This document shows positions 18,210 through 27,755 of a stretch of 64,000 bases of DNA, in pieces (the stretch's first letter is position 1; each line of letters begins with the position of its first letter). Under the pieces are notes generated by a model, which was not told the origin of the DNA, did not search any database, and saw only the letters and a list, made by a program, of their open reading frames with translations. The position numbers and the translations under genes were made by a program. The stretch comes from CAYUVA01 sp964448115 [NCBI: uncultured bacterium] (GTDB taxonomy: Bacteria; CAYUVA01): NCBI GenBank assembly GCA_964448115.1, contig CAYUVA010000018.1, positions 18,156-82,155 of the forward strand, written 5' to 3'.

Positions 18210-19796
18210 TCAAGCCTCAAGTCTTAAGCTTTTCTTCCTTCGTTTTTCCATGAATCGTCTGATGCGGGCGAAATCACCGGTAAAAAGCGCTTTGAAGCCC
18301 CTGAACAAGGTGCTTATCACCGCGCTGGCTGCGATTAAGAATATCCATAGCCGAGAAAACATAGGGCGATTGAGTAGCTTAACCAGCGGCTTGAGCATCA
18401 TCAACCTGAAGATGAAATTTGGTATCCACCGGTAGTTGCGCATGAAGATTAGGAAGTTGATATAAGTAGGCAGGGGCGCGCCAAAGGCTTTACGATAGAC
18501 ATCCCTGTGCTCATCGGTGATAAGCCGGTCAACTATGGCTCGGTGATACACGCCGGTCTCCGGGTAGAGCACCAGCGATGATGGCTTTAATCCATAAGGC
18601 TTGGGTATTTCTAGGATAAGGCGCAGCGTGTCGAGCTTCTCATCTACTGTCGCCCAGGGATTGTCCAGGATCAGGTGATAATCGGGCGGCAAGATCCGAT
18701 CCTTGAACCTGCTAATTACCTGTGTCGCCTTGAGCACAGTGCTGTTAGGCATGGGACGATTGTAGATCTCTTTGTTTATCCTTTCAGCCCCGGTCTGGAT
18801 GCCCATCTCTAAATACTTCATGCCGGCATCGACCAGTAGCTCTATCTTCTTGTAGGTCGTGGTCGATGGACTGCACTGAGCCGCGAAGGGGAGTCCGATC
18901 TCCTGCTTGTATCGCTCGCAGAATTCGGCAAGGCGCTCGGTCGGCTGGGCGAGTAGGGAATCGTCGAAGAATCCTATCGCATTTATCCACGGGAAGCGCT
19001 TTATGACCGATTTCAGCTCATCCATCACATGATCATGCGAGCGCCAGCGCAGGTACTTCTGCTTTCCATAGCGATCCTTGTAGATGGAGACACAGCAATA
19101 GGCACAGCGATGCGGACAGCCACGGCTGGTCATTGTCTTGTAGTGGTAAAGCTCGCCCAGCGGAGACAGCGGTCCCTGAATCAAAACCATTTTGAGCAGC
19201 TCATCGCTCAGGGGCACCACCCTTTGTCTCTCGTGATCCAGGCAATAATGATCTGTAGGATCAAAGTCGGGCGGCGGTATCTCATCAAGATCTTGTATCA
19301 GCGGATGCAGTGGATTGAGCCTTATATCACCATTGATCCTGAAGCCCAAGGTGCGAATGTCTGTGTAGTCCTCACCCTTTTCGGTCTTTTCTAAAAGCTC
19401 GACCAGAGCATCCTCAGCCTCACCGAGCGAGATAATGTCAGCATACTTCAGCGACTCGTCAGGTCTTATTATCGAGTGTACCCCGCCCCAGAGTACCTTT
19501 GCATCGCTTCGTTCGTGTAAGGCTTGACTCAATTGTACAGCAAGGTCGAAGTAGTAGGTGAGCAGCGAGATGCCTACAAAGTCGCAGCCTTGGCAGATCT
19601 CGATGACATCATCGATGATTTGGGGGGGATATTGTTTCACCTCGCCGGACTCGAAGCGAATCAGCTCGGTAGGAGGTGGCAGGAATATCATTCGTGGCTC
19701 GTATCCATGCTTCTTCAGGTATGATGATAGGCAGCGCACCCCGTAAGCCCGAATATCCGGGCAGGTTATCTCGATAAGTGCAATCCTCGGCTTCAT
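18210..19796 (-). CDS. B12-binding domain radical SAM protein
   Basis: The N-terminal Rossmann-like cobalamin-binding region (about 1-135) contains CDFVGISLLTYYFDLA and GGVHSIIRPDE. The radical SAM domain (about 215-430) has the cluster motif CPHRCAYCC (CxxxCxxC) plus GFFDDSLL and GIQTGAERIN. A basic helical tail ends the protein. Family members perform radical methylations or rearrangements on lipids, cofactors or natural products, and the substrate here is unknown. No biosynthetic partners lie next to it. A second member, at 36162, is only distantly similar. Confidence 0.9.
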   Translation of the reverse strand: MKPRIALIEITCPDIRAYGVRCLSSYLKKHGYEPRMIFLPPPTELIRFESGEVKQYPPQIIDDVIEICQGCDFVGISLLTYYFDLAVQLSQALHERSDAKVLWGGVHSIIRPDESLKYADIISLGEAEDALVELLEKTEKGEDYTDIRTLGFRINGDIRLNPLHPLIQDLDEIPPPDFDPTDHYCLDHERQRVVPLSDELLKMVLIQGPLSPLGELYHYKTMTSRGCPHRCAYCCVSIYKDRYGKQKYLRWRSHDHVMDELKSVIKRFPWINAIGFFDDSLLAQPTERLAEFCERYKQEIGLPFAAQCSPSTTTYKKIELLVDAGMKYLEMGIQTGAERINKEIYNRPMPNSTVLKATQVISRFKDRILPPDYHLILDNPWATVDEKLDTLRLILEIPKPYGLKPSSLVLYPETGVYHRAIVDRLITDEHRDVYRKAFGAPLPTYINFLIFMRNYRWIPNFIFRLMMLKPLVKLLNRPMFSRLWIFLIAASAVISTLFRGFKALFTGDFARIRRFMEKRRKKSLRLEA

Positions 19797-19900
19797 TGTA
19801 AGTTAATATAGCCTAATGATCGATTATCGCAAGCTAGCGTTCAACTAACCTCTAGCTACCAACCTAATTACTGTCAACTGCTCAAATAGCAACCGCATAA

Positions 19901-19951
19901 CTGGATTCACGCCCCCGTCCCGATAAATGACAAACGCGGGCGGGAATCCGG
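19901..19951. repeat. Palindromic CTGGATTCACGCC...GGCGGGAATCCGG repeat
   Basis: A diverged copy of the GTCATTCCCGC family in the gap between the radical SAM gene and the AddB-like gene. Confidence 0.55.
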
Positions 19952-20035
19952 CTCCTATCAAAGCTGAACTTGTTATCAAAATCAATTCTTCAGAGCTGTT
20001 GTTAACTAGAGATGATAGATCTTATTTTGCACCGA

Positions 20036-20044
20036 TGATATAAT
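20036..20044 (+). promoter_or_regulatory. Extended -10 promoter for the AddB-like gene
   Basis: TGATATAAT is a perfect -10 hexamer with the TG extension; no good -35 is visible. Transcription would begin near 20051, leaving a leader of about 30-40 bases before the start codon. Confidence 0.5.
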
Positions 20045-20087
20045 TTTTAGTTGTTAATGCTTGGATTAATTCCCCTTTTTGCAAGTC

Positions 20088-23000
20088 ATGGAAGCGAATA
20101 ATGTAGAGATCATAGGTGGGTGTGCAGGCAGCGGCAAGACCAGTGCATGTATAGAGAAGATCCTTGATGTATGCCAGGATAGAGCCTATAAAACAGGCAA
20201 TATCCTTGCCCTCTGCGCCAACCAGGGATTGGTGAGAAAATTTCACGAGGATCTACTGAGCGCGGGGAATCTGCCAGGAATAGCCGGCTTCAAAGCCATG
20301 ACCTTCCATCAGCTCGCCATCTTCCTTCTGGGTAATCTACGCCCGATAAACGACCTGCTAAGGTTTAAGCTCGTACAACACGCCATGAGCCTAGTAGAGC
20401 CTGAAGCCTTCAATAGTGTAATACACTACCCTGGATTCATTCGCACCGCTGCTGCCATCATCGCTGAGATGCAACAAGGTCTCATTGATCCTAAGGTATT
20501 CCTTGATGTCTCCAATGAGTTGATCATGGAAAATATTGATAACGAGCAACAACAATCATTGATTTACAAATCAGAGATTAAGCAATTGCACGATATCTCC
20601 CTGGTATATAACAGGTATCTCGAACTGCTGGAGACTTATGGTTTGATTGATGAAGACCAGCTCTATGTTCAGGCTGCCAAAAGACTCGATGAGGGGACAT
20701 TAGCCCCTGAGCCGATCGAGCTTTTGGTGGTGGATGGCTTCAGCGACTTCACCGACAGCCAGTTCGCTATACTAAGACACCTGGTAAATGCTTCCCATAA
20801 AGTTGTAATTACCTTGACGCTTGATAGCCAGCGCCCGGAGCTTTTCCAATTAGCTGAACGCACCAAAAGAAAACTGCATAGCCTCGGCATCATCAAAGAA
20901 ACATGGCTTGGTGAACCTGTAAGATTCAATGATGAAGCACTCGGCGCCATATCGACTCGTCTGTTCGGGGAGGCTGCTTCATCAAGGAAAACCAAGCCGA
21001 TACCAGGCGAGGTATATCTCTTGAGGTCGCCTAGGCAGATCATTCAATATGAGCAGGCAGCGCTCGAAATACACAAACTGGTCAAAGCGGGAAAGGCAAA
21101 GTACGAGGATATAATCGTAGCCCTGCCCCAGATTGATGAGAATAGAAGCTTCATGACCAGAGCCTTCGAGCTTTATGACATCCCCAGCTCATTGAAAGAT
21201 ACCGTTTCGCTTGGCAAAACTTACACCGGTAATAGATTCCTGTCGCTGCTAAAGCTTATATCCCCTGAAGACGAAGCTCAGCAGACGGTAGATTACCTGT
21301 ACAACCTATCTCCAATCCTGGATAGAGGGGACGCAGAGGTCTTTTACATACAATCCATGAGGCACGGCTTCAAGGGAAGCGATGATGCCTGGAAACTTTG
21401 CCTGGATAACCGCGAGATAACCGAAACTGGTCGAGAGGTGATGCACAATGTTCGCCATCAGGTAAAGGATCTCAGGGAGACCACATCGCTTCGCAGATTT
21501 ATGGATAAAATAAAGCATGAGCTATCAGAAATATTAAAATATGCCCCAAAGATAAGCCCAGATCCGGACCGAGAACTGGCAACCTCAAAGCAGATCCTCG
21601 ATGCTATGGCGCAGATCGGTTGGTATTGGCTTCATGTCGGCATCGGCAGTGAAAAAGAGAGGATAATGCGCTTCAACGAGGACCTGATAAGAGAGCTTGA
21701 CTCGAAGCTGGTCAGCCCGAGTGCTGAAGGTCAGGGCGTGGTGGTGGCAAGCCCTTATGAGCTAAGGGTATCGCAGTGTAAGTACCTATTTTTGCTGAAT
21801 TTTTCCATCGATGAATTTCCCCCTCGCAGCAGGGAGCATCCAATAATCGGCGATCGAATTCGCCGGATGCTTAGCGAGCGTTACAGGATGCCTTTTCGTC
21901 TAGCAGTGCAGCGGGTAATAGAGAATCGGCTGCTGCTTTACCAACTGATGACCAGGGCATCCGATGGCGTCTATCTGCTTTACAGTGAGCTAGGCAGTGG
22001 CGACAGCTCCGAGCGCCAGCCATCGCTATTCTTCGAGGATATCGAACTGGTAGCAAAGGTCAAGATGCTGACCCTAAAGGCTAACCAAATCGTATTTCCG
22101 TTCCAGGATACGGTCAACCATGCCAGGGCAAGGCTGGCAGAGACGCATCGCATCATCGAAGGTGTCCGTTCCAGGAGAAACCTGCCATCGGTTATCCAAC
22201 ACGTCGCCCAACTGCACCCGGGTGATGGCGATAACAACCATTACTATCAAATCTTCAAAACCGCATATCTTTACCTGTCGCCATCAAGAAAGGAACCCAA
22301 ACTCGATGATGTTGTAATAGCCAAAATCCCCAAACTGACCAAGGTGCTCTCCGAGTCGAGTTTGCGATGCTTCAGTCTTTGTCCCTACCAGCACTTCGTT
22401 CGCTATCTTATTCAGCTTCGTCCCCTTCCGGAGGCATACTCGCGTTTGGATGAAGGCTCTATCCTGCATCACTGTCTGAAAACTATCATGGAGACCTATT
22501 GTAACAGCTCTTCGTCTCCCTGGAGCGAGCCGTTGGAGGACTGCAAGCAAGCTCTTTTAGGGTATGCCAAAGCGTATTTGGATAGCCTGGCTGATGGCTC
22601 TAGCTTTCGGGGATTGGAACCCTTCGAGGTTCAGTTGGAGATCAGCCGGCTAAGGATGCTCATAGAAAGGTTTCTAGATTGGGAGATACCGGCGATCTAT
22701 AGAAGTAGGCTCAAGCCGGTTATCTTCGAGTACAAGTTTGGAGGCTCCAGTACCCGGGAAGGCAACCTTGTTATCCAGGGGCAAACGGGCGAAATCGAGA
22801 TCACCGGCAAGATAGACCGGGTGGACATGAATCAAGATAAGACTGCTGCCTCGGTTATTGACTATAAGCTGAACAAAATCGAATTCGCTCTCGATAAGCT
22901 CGACACCGGCAGGTATCTTCAGCTCCCCATCTACCTGCTTGCCGTAAAAGAGGTGCTTAATAAAGAGCCAGTTAGCGCTCAGCTCAGGTCGATCAAACGA

Positions 23001-23252
23001 TTGAGCAGCACAGGAATTCACTCAACCATAATGGCAAGCTATGATGAGAGTATGAATGATGAGCCATTAGAAGTAAGCCTGGTTGAGCCACATAAGATCG
23101 ACGCCTACCTGGAGAAAACTAAAGAGATAACCCTTGATATAGTCTCCATGATACGATCAGGAATAATCAGCGCCAAAGCTAATGAGATCGATAAAGACAA
23201 CTGCCGGTATTGTGATTATACGGATTTCTGCCCACTGGATCGACCCAAATAA
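20088..23252 (+). CDS. AddB-like ATP-dependent helicase/exonuclease with PD-(D/E)XK nuclease
   Basis: A UvrD/AddB-type ATPase N-terminus carries Walker A GGCAGSGKTS (near residue 10). Degenerate helicase domains follow. The C-terminus is a RecB/Cas4-type nuclease: first Fe-S Cys near SLRCFSLCPYQHF, nuclease motifs ITGKIDRVD and ASVIDYKLNK, and the closing Cys triplet CRYCDYTDFC. This is the AddB layout for end resection in double-strand break repair, with the nuclease domain held by an Fe-S cluster. The obligate partner AddA/RecB is not adjacent. The start is ATG 20088 or TTG 20079; neither has a clear ribosome site. Confidence 0.85.
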   Translation: MEANNVEIIGGCAGSGKTSACIEKILDVCQDRAYKTGNILALCANQGLVRKFHEDLLSAGNLPGIAGFKAMTFHQLAIFLLGNLRPINDLLRFKLVQHAMSLVEPEAFNSVIHYPGFIRTAAAIIAEMQQGLIDPKVFLDVSNELIMENIDNEQQQSLIYKSEIKQLHDISLVYNRYLELLETYGLIDEDQLYVQAAKRLDEGTLAPEPIELLVVDGFSDFTDSQFAILRHLVNASHKVVITLTLDSQRPELFQLAERTKRKLHSLGIIKETWLGEPVRFNDEALGAISTRLFGEAASSRKTKPIPGEVYLLRSPRQIIQYEQAALEIHKLVKAGKAKYEDIIVALPQIDENRSFMTRAFELYDIPSSLKDTVSLGKTYTGNRFLSLLKLISPEDEAQQTVDYLYNLSPILDRGDAEVFYIQSMRHGFKGSDDAWKLCLDNREITETGREVMHNVRHQVKDLRETTSLRRFMDKIKHELSEILKYAPKISPDPDRELATSKQILDAMAQIGWYWLHVGIGSEKERIMRFNEDLIRELDSKLVSPSAEGQGVVVASPYELRVSQCKYLFLLNFSIDEFPPRSREHPIIGDRIRRMLSERYRMPFRLAVQRVIENRLLLYQLMTRASDGVYLLYSELGSGDSSERQPSLFFEDIELVAKVKMLTLKANQIVFPFQDTVNHARARLAETHRIIEGVRSRRNLPSVIQHVAQLHPGDGDNNHYYQIFKTAYLYLSPSRKEPKLDDVVIAKIPKLTKVLSESSLRCFSLCPYQHFVRYLIQLRPLPEAYSRLDEGSILHHCLKTIMETYCNSSSSPWSEPLEDCKQALLGYAKAYLDSLADGSSFRGLEPFEVQLEISRLRMLIERFLDWEIPAIYRSRLKPVIFEYKFGGSSTREGNLVIQGQTGEIEITGKIDRVDMNQDKTAASVIDYKLNKIEFALDKLDTGRYLQLPIYLLAVKEVLNKEPVSAQLRSIKRLSSTGIHSTIMASYDESMNDEPLEVSLVEPHKIDAYLEKTKEITLDIVSMIRSGIISAKANEIDKDNCRYCDYTDFCPLDRPK

Positions 23253-23329
23253 ACAAATATACGAAGATACACCTCCAGAACAATGCTCGATGCTCGCTCT
23301 CAACAGAGCTTGTATCTCTCGATTATGTA

Positions 23330-24829
23330 TCAGCCTTTGCTTCTAAATGCAGCCAGAAGCTGGCAGTCATCTGACTGGCGGATCTTTTCCAGCGCCTTTG
23401 CCTCGATCTGGCGAATTCGTTCTCTGGTGAGGTTTAAGAATTTGCCGACCTCTTCGAGGGTGTGCTCCCTTTCATCCTCCAATCCGAAGCGCATCTTCAA
23501 GACGATCCTCTCCCTTTCATCGAGCATACGAAACGCCTTGAACAGATGCTCGCGCAGGCTGCTTAGCTCCATGCACTCGCTAGGCTGCTCCGAGCAAGGA
23601 TCCTCGATCAAATCCGATAATTGGCTATCCTCGCTGTCTCCGATCGGGGCATCCAAAGAGTAGGGCATCTGCAACAGCTCGATGATCCTTTTTACTTGCT
23701 CGATGGGCTTCTCCATGGTCTCGGAGATCTCCCTCGGAGTCGGCTCTCGACCGAGCTTTTGGCTAAGCTGTCTGGCGGTTCTGGTAAAGTGGATTATGGT
23801 CTCGTTCATGTGTATGGGCACGCGGATCATGCGGCTCTGGTCGAAGATCGCCCTGGTTATGGCTTGTTTTATCCACCAGGTCGCATAAGTAGAGAACCTG
23901 AATCCCTTTCGATAGTCGAACTTATCCACCGCCCTCATCAGCCCGATGTTGCCCTCCTGCAACAGGTCAGCCAGGGGAAGCCCCTTGTTCATGTAGCGCC
24001 TGGCGATGCTCATAACCAGACGAATATTGGCAGTAACCATCTTGGCTTTGAGTTTATGGATCTGATCGATCTTGTTCTTGAACCAAAAGGCTGATTCCTG
24101 CAGATCTTCTCCAACCAGGATGGTATATAGTTTCAGGTTCTGATTGTCCGCTATCGCCTTTTGCTGTTCCCATAGTTTGAGTGCCATTTCCTCCAGGGTC
24201 TCCTGTCGGATATCCATTTCGGTTATTGTGTCTTCGATCTTGCGGTATGACTTGTTAAGTTGCTTCTTGTCCCGCTCGGAAGCGAACTCGTTCACCGTAA
24301 CCTTGTGATGTAGCTTATCGACCGTCCGTTTTTCCTTGAGCAATTGTTCTATATTTCTGTTGATTCCATCAGTAATCTTCTTCTTGTCCGCTCTGTTCAA
24401 ACCTGTGGGCACCTCGAATACACACTCGGACTTGACCTCGGACTTGTAAACCTTCCTGAGCAGGCTGAAGATGAAATTGAGGGTGATTGGATTGCTGATC
24501 AGTCGATGCTTGAGCTCTTCCCAGCAAAGGAAGATGCTCTTGGCTAGCTCCACTTCATCCTCGCGATCCAGTGGGCGAGACAAAGGCTCGCATTCGAGGA
24601 ATGCCTTCATTCTTCTAGGGCTCCTTTCTTTCCTTAGTTCATAATTATCTTCATATTCTTCATCATGACTAAAATCGGTGATGAAAGATTGCTCTGATGA
24701 ATAGTCATCGGATATCCCCTGCGGCGAGTAATTATCGATACTGTATTTGAACCTTGAATAATACATCTTTGTCACCCCGTTTATCTTAGGGTCATCAGAG
24801 CCGAACATATTTTTGATAAGGATTCTCAT
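23330..24829 (-). CDS. rpoD: RNA polymerase primary-type sigma-70 factor
   Basis: Region 1.2 ([18 protein letters not shown]) is followed by a non-conserved insert of about 170 residues. Regions 2.1-2.4 carry [31 protein letters not shown] and [17 protein letters not shown]. Region 3 ([17 protein letters not shown]) and region 4.2 ([21 protein letters not shown]) complete it. The fit to RpoD is strong, so promoters should read TTGACA/TATAAT, as those seen here do. The N-terminus is short for RpoD, with no region 1.1. The ATG at 24829 has no ribosome site. It converges with the AddB-like gene. Confidence 0.92.
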   Translation of the reverse strand: MRILIKNMFGSDDPKINGVTKMYYSRFKYSIDNYSPQGISDDYSSEQSFITDFSHDEEYEDNYELRKERSPRRMKAFLECEPLSRPLDREDEVELAKSIFLCWEELKHRLISNPITLNFIFSLLRKVYKSEVKSECVFEVPTGLNRADKKKITDGINRNIEQLLKEKRTVDKLHHKVTVNEFASERDKKQLNKSYRKIEDTITEMDIRQETLEEMALKLWEQQKAIADNQNLKLYTILVGEDLQESAFWFKNKIDQIHKLKAKMVTANIRLVMSIARRYMNKGLPLADLLQEGNIGLMRAVDKFDYRKGFRFSTYATWWIKQAITRAIFDQSRMIRVPIHMNETIIHFTRTARQLSQKLGREPTPREISETMEKPIEQVKRIIELLQMPYSLDAPIGDSEDSQLSDLIEDPCSEQPSECMELSSLREHLFKAFRMLDERERIVLKMRFGLEDEREHTLEEVGKFLNLTRERIRQIEAKALEKIRQSDDCQLLAAFRSKG

Positions 24830-25050
24830 TCGCTTGTTGTTAATGAGCCGGTCTTTCGATGGTTCCCCCGGTTGTTATCGGGGGTTCGAGCCTGTATCGC
24901 CGTTTCTTGATCAGGTGCAGTTTCAACAGCCTTACGCGCTGTTCTACCATTTATAACAACCTCAACCAAGACTTTAATCCCATGTCATTATCAAAGACCA
25001 TAAATTACTTTCGTATAAATTGACGAATATTCAGACAATAATAATAGATC

Positions 25051-27681
25051 ATGCGTGATATTTATTGCCTGGTAAGCTACAATGTGGTGGCTCGAAGAAT
25101 TACGGCAACGATTGGCATCTCAATAATGACAGTATCATCTTTTAACTGTTTATGCAAAGCAACCATGAGGCTTTTGTTTTGCTCGCTGCCACTGGGTGCA
25201 TTTTTTTGGTTCAAGCACTCCATCGACCTTAGCTTCTGTTTTAGCCAGAAACAGATCTCCTATATCCTGGCATATCCCTCTTTGGAGCTAATACCTTTAT
25301 TTTGGCTCATTGGTTTTGCGCTGGTAGCAATGACCGCCGTTGTTGTATCGCTGATTATCAAATATCGAGCAGGGAGGTTTCATGAATTGTCCCTCCCCAA
25401 ATATGATGCTCCTCTAATCACCATCCTGGAGCGCGACAGCCGCAGCTACTATTACCTTTGGGTAGCTGCGGCTCCACTGATGGTCATGTTGCCAGCGTTT
25501 CGACAGATATCCTACCTGGCTTACTTTATTGCCGTGCAGAGAAGCTGGATATTTCTGCTCATAGCCCTTGTATTGACCGCCATCGCCAAGCTTCAGGTGC
25601 ACGATATAAAGCCAGCATTGAGCAGCCTGCCAGAAAGACTAGAGGCTATCTCCCCTCGCACAATGGCAAGGTTTGTATTTGTTGCAATGCTAATGATCTA
25701 TCTGGGGTACAATTGCAGCCTACCATCGCGCGGCATCACTGTTACCGGCGATGAGCCTCACTATCTGCTGATCGCAGAGAGCCTGATCAGCGATCTCGAC
25801 CTGGATCACTCGGATGAATACGAACAGCAGATCTACAAACAGTGGGACATAGATCTGCTTCCCCCGCATGTTTACTGGATAGCCGAGCGCCTGGTGCCGG
25901 TACATCATATCGGTCTGCCCCTATTGCTAAGCATCCCTTATGCTTTGCTTGGTGTGAGCGGGGCGAGGCTTCTTTTGATAGTCATATCAGCGCTTGTTGC
26001 CTGCAATATGTACCTTTTCGCCAGAAGCATAACCGGTCGCAGCGCTTCGGCACTCATCGGCACAATTATAGCCTCGACAACGCTCCCTTTGCTAACCATC
26101 TGCAACCAGATCTACCCGGATGTGGTTGCAACCCTGATCACCATCTATACGCTGCGTATAGCCTATTTGAAAAAAGCATCAAACATGCAGCTCATCATGG
26201 CCATTGCAGGCTTATGCTTTCTTCCCTGGTTGCATGTGAAGTACCTGGCGCACGCTTTGATTTTATTTATCAATATGATCTTTCTGCAACCGAGGAGGCT
26301 TATTGCAGGTGGCTTGTTTGTGCCGATGTTTGCTGCTTCTTTGGGGGCGATGCTTCTTTATTTTAAGCGGATCTACTTCAATTGGCTGCCAAGCGCTCAA
26401 TACGGGACCATTCCGCTCGAAGTGAAAAATCTTGCCAGGGGCTTGTTGGGTAACTTCTTCGATCAGGAGGGAGGGCTGTTCATCCTCTCACCGATATATG
26501 TCCTTTCGGTTATCGGGATGGTTCATCTGATTAGGAAATTGCGCCTCAAGGCGATCCCGGTTCTGCTTACCATCGCCTTAGTTCTGCTAGTGATGTGTTC
26601 TTATGGGATGTGGTGGGGTGGATGGACGCCGCCCAATCGCTTCATAATGCCCATAATTCCCCTATTTGCCGTGATGTTGTGCCTGGCGCTGGATGCGATC
26701 AAGATTCTCTCCTTCAGACTGTGGATCTTCTGGCTTAGCTTATGCTCTTATATCGTCGTACTTACCTTGCTCCGGTATCCGGCTGCGACCTGGATAAACG
26801 GCTTCGGACACGGCAATACTTACCTGCGCTGGATTAGTACCGCCGCTGATATGACCCGATACCTGCCTAGCTACACGATCTGGGAACAGACAAGGGCTAC
26901 TTATGTAATTACTGCCGTAATTGCACTGGCAGTCATCGCATTCACTCTACGATATCAACTTACCAAGCATATTGCAGGGAATAATCAACAAGCCGAACTA
27001 AGTCGCCTGGGATTAAAGCAGGTAGCTGCGGTTGCCCTATTCCTGCTGGTATATTCCGGTATCGTTGAGCGAACCGTTCCCTCCAAGCACTGCCAGACGC
27101 TCGATGGCAACAACCAGCGCATGTTATGGGCGATCAATCGCCTGTCCACGGCGACCGTGCCTGTTGGTGGTATGGTTTGGGATGGTGTTGGAACCATGGA
27201 TATCTCCGGGATGAAGGTCGTTCCGCTTACCCTTGAGTACCCCTGTGCAGAGATGCACCATTACCAGGGGACGATCATCGATGATAACCTATCGATCTCG
27301 AAAAAGGTGCTTTACGGCGATCCGCTCGAGGACAAGCTCGGCTTTTTATCTTATGGACCTTATGAGACCCTGCCGGCTGGGGATTATCAGGTTACCTTTA
27401 TCCTGCGAGCGGATCGGGCAGAAAATGATAATTTACCTTCGGATGAAACTGTTGCTGCCATCGAGGTTGCAGTAGATCGCACGGGCAGCTTCTTTGTGCG
27501 CAGGGAGCTTACCATGGCTGATTTTCCCCAGCCGGACAGATACTACCGTTTTACCCAAAGATTTAGTCTGCCGCACCAGGTCAAGGAGGTTGAGCTTCGC
27601 GTGGGGTATTATGCCTTGGCGCATGTCTATGCGGATCGCATAATGCTCACTTATTATTTCAGACAGCGGTCGATTTTCTAG
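25051..27681 (+). CDS. Large polytopic membrane protein, GT-C (GT39/ArnT-like) glycosyltransferase
   Basis: About 12-14 hydrophobic segments occupy residues 30-650, followed by a soluble C-terminal beta-rich region (about 690-876). The loop after the fourth helix reads VTGDEPHYLLIAESLI, matching the acidic first-loop motif of GT-C enzymes that use polyprenyl-phosphate sugars. A likely job is transfer of a sugar to lipid or protein at the outer face of the inner membrane. The start is uncertain: 25051 has no ribosome site, and ATGs at 25126 and 25165 are also possible. Neighbours give no further clue. Confidence 0.75.
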   Translation: MRDIYCLVSYNVVARRITATIGISIMTVSSFNCLCKATMRLLFCSLPLGAFFWFKHSIDLSFCFSQKQISYILAYPSLELIPLFWLIGFALVAMTAVVVSLIIKYRAGRFHELSLPKYDAPLITILERDSRSYYYLWVAAAPLMVMLPAFRQISYLAYFIAVQRSWIFLLIALVLTAIAKLQVHDIKPALSSLPERLEAISPRTMARFVFVAMLMIYLGYNCSLPSRGITVTGDEPHYLLIAESLISDLDLDHSDEYEQQIYKQWDIDLLPPHVYWIAERLVPVHHIGLPLLLSIPYALLGVSGARLLLIVISALVACNMYLFARSITGRSASALIGTIIASTTLPLLTICNQIYPDVVATLITIYTLRIAYLKKASNMQLIMAIAGLCFLPWLHVKYLAHALILFINMIFLQPRRLIAGGLFVPMFAASLGAMLLYFKRIYFNWLPSAQYGTIPLEVKNLARGLLGNFFDQEGGLFILSPIYVLSVIGMVHLIRKLRLKAIPVLLTIALVLLVMCSYGMWWGGWTPPNRFIMPIIPLFAVMLCLALDAIKILSFRLWIFWLSLCSYIVVLTLLRYPAATWINGFGHGNTYLRWISTAADMTRYLPSYTIWEQTRATYVITAVIALAVIAFTLRYQLTKHIAGNNQQAELSRLGLKQVAAVALFLLVYSGIVERTVPSKHCQTLDGNNQRMLWAINRLSTATVPVGGMVWDGVGTMDISGMKVVPLTLEYPCAEMHHYQGTIIDDNLSISKKVLYGDPLEDKLGFLSYGPYETLPAGDYQVTFILRADRAENDNLPSDETVAAIEVAVDRTGSFFVRRELTMADFPQPDRYYRFTQRFSLPHQVKEVELRVGYYALAHVYADRIMLTYYFRQRSIF

Positions 27682-27755
27682 TAAAGCCATTGGCGGCTGA
27701 CTGTTTCTTTGCATTGAATGCGCCATAGAGTAAAATAAAAGGAATATTGCTGATT

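Noticed and set aside
23915-23930. TTATCCACC resembling a DnaA box
   Set aside because: Single imperfect match inside the sigma-factor coding sequence; no cluster and no AT-rich unwinding region.
24860-24905. tRNA-like piece with GGGGGTTCGAGCC
   Set aside because: The T-loop-like word is not flanked by a matching stem, and no acceptor stem or anticodon arm can be drawn. A CCCCCG...CGGGGG hairpin explains the GC run.
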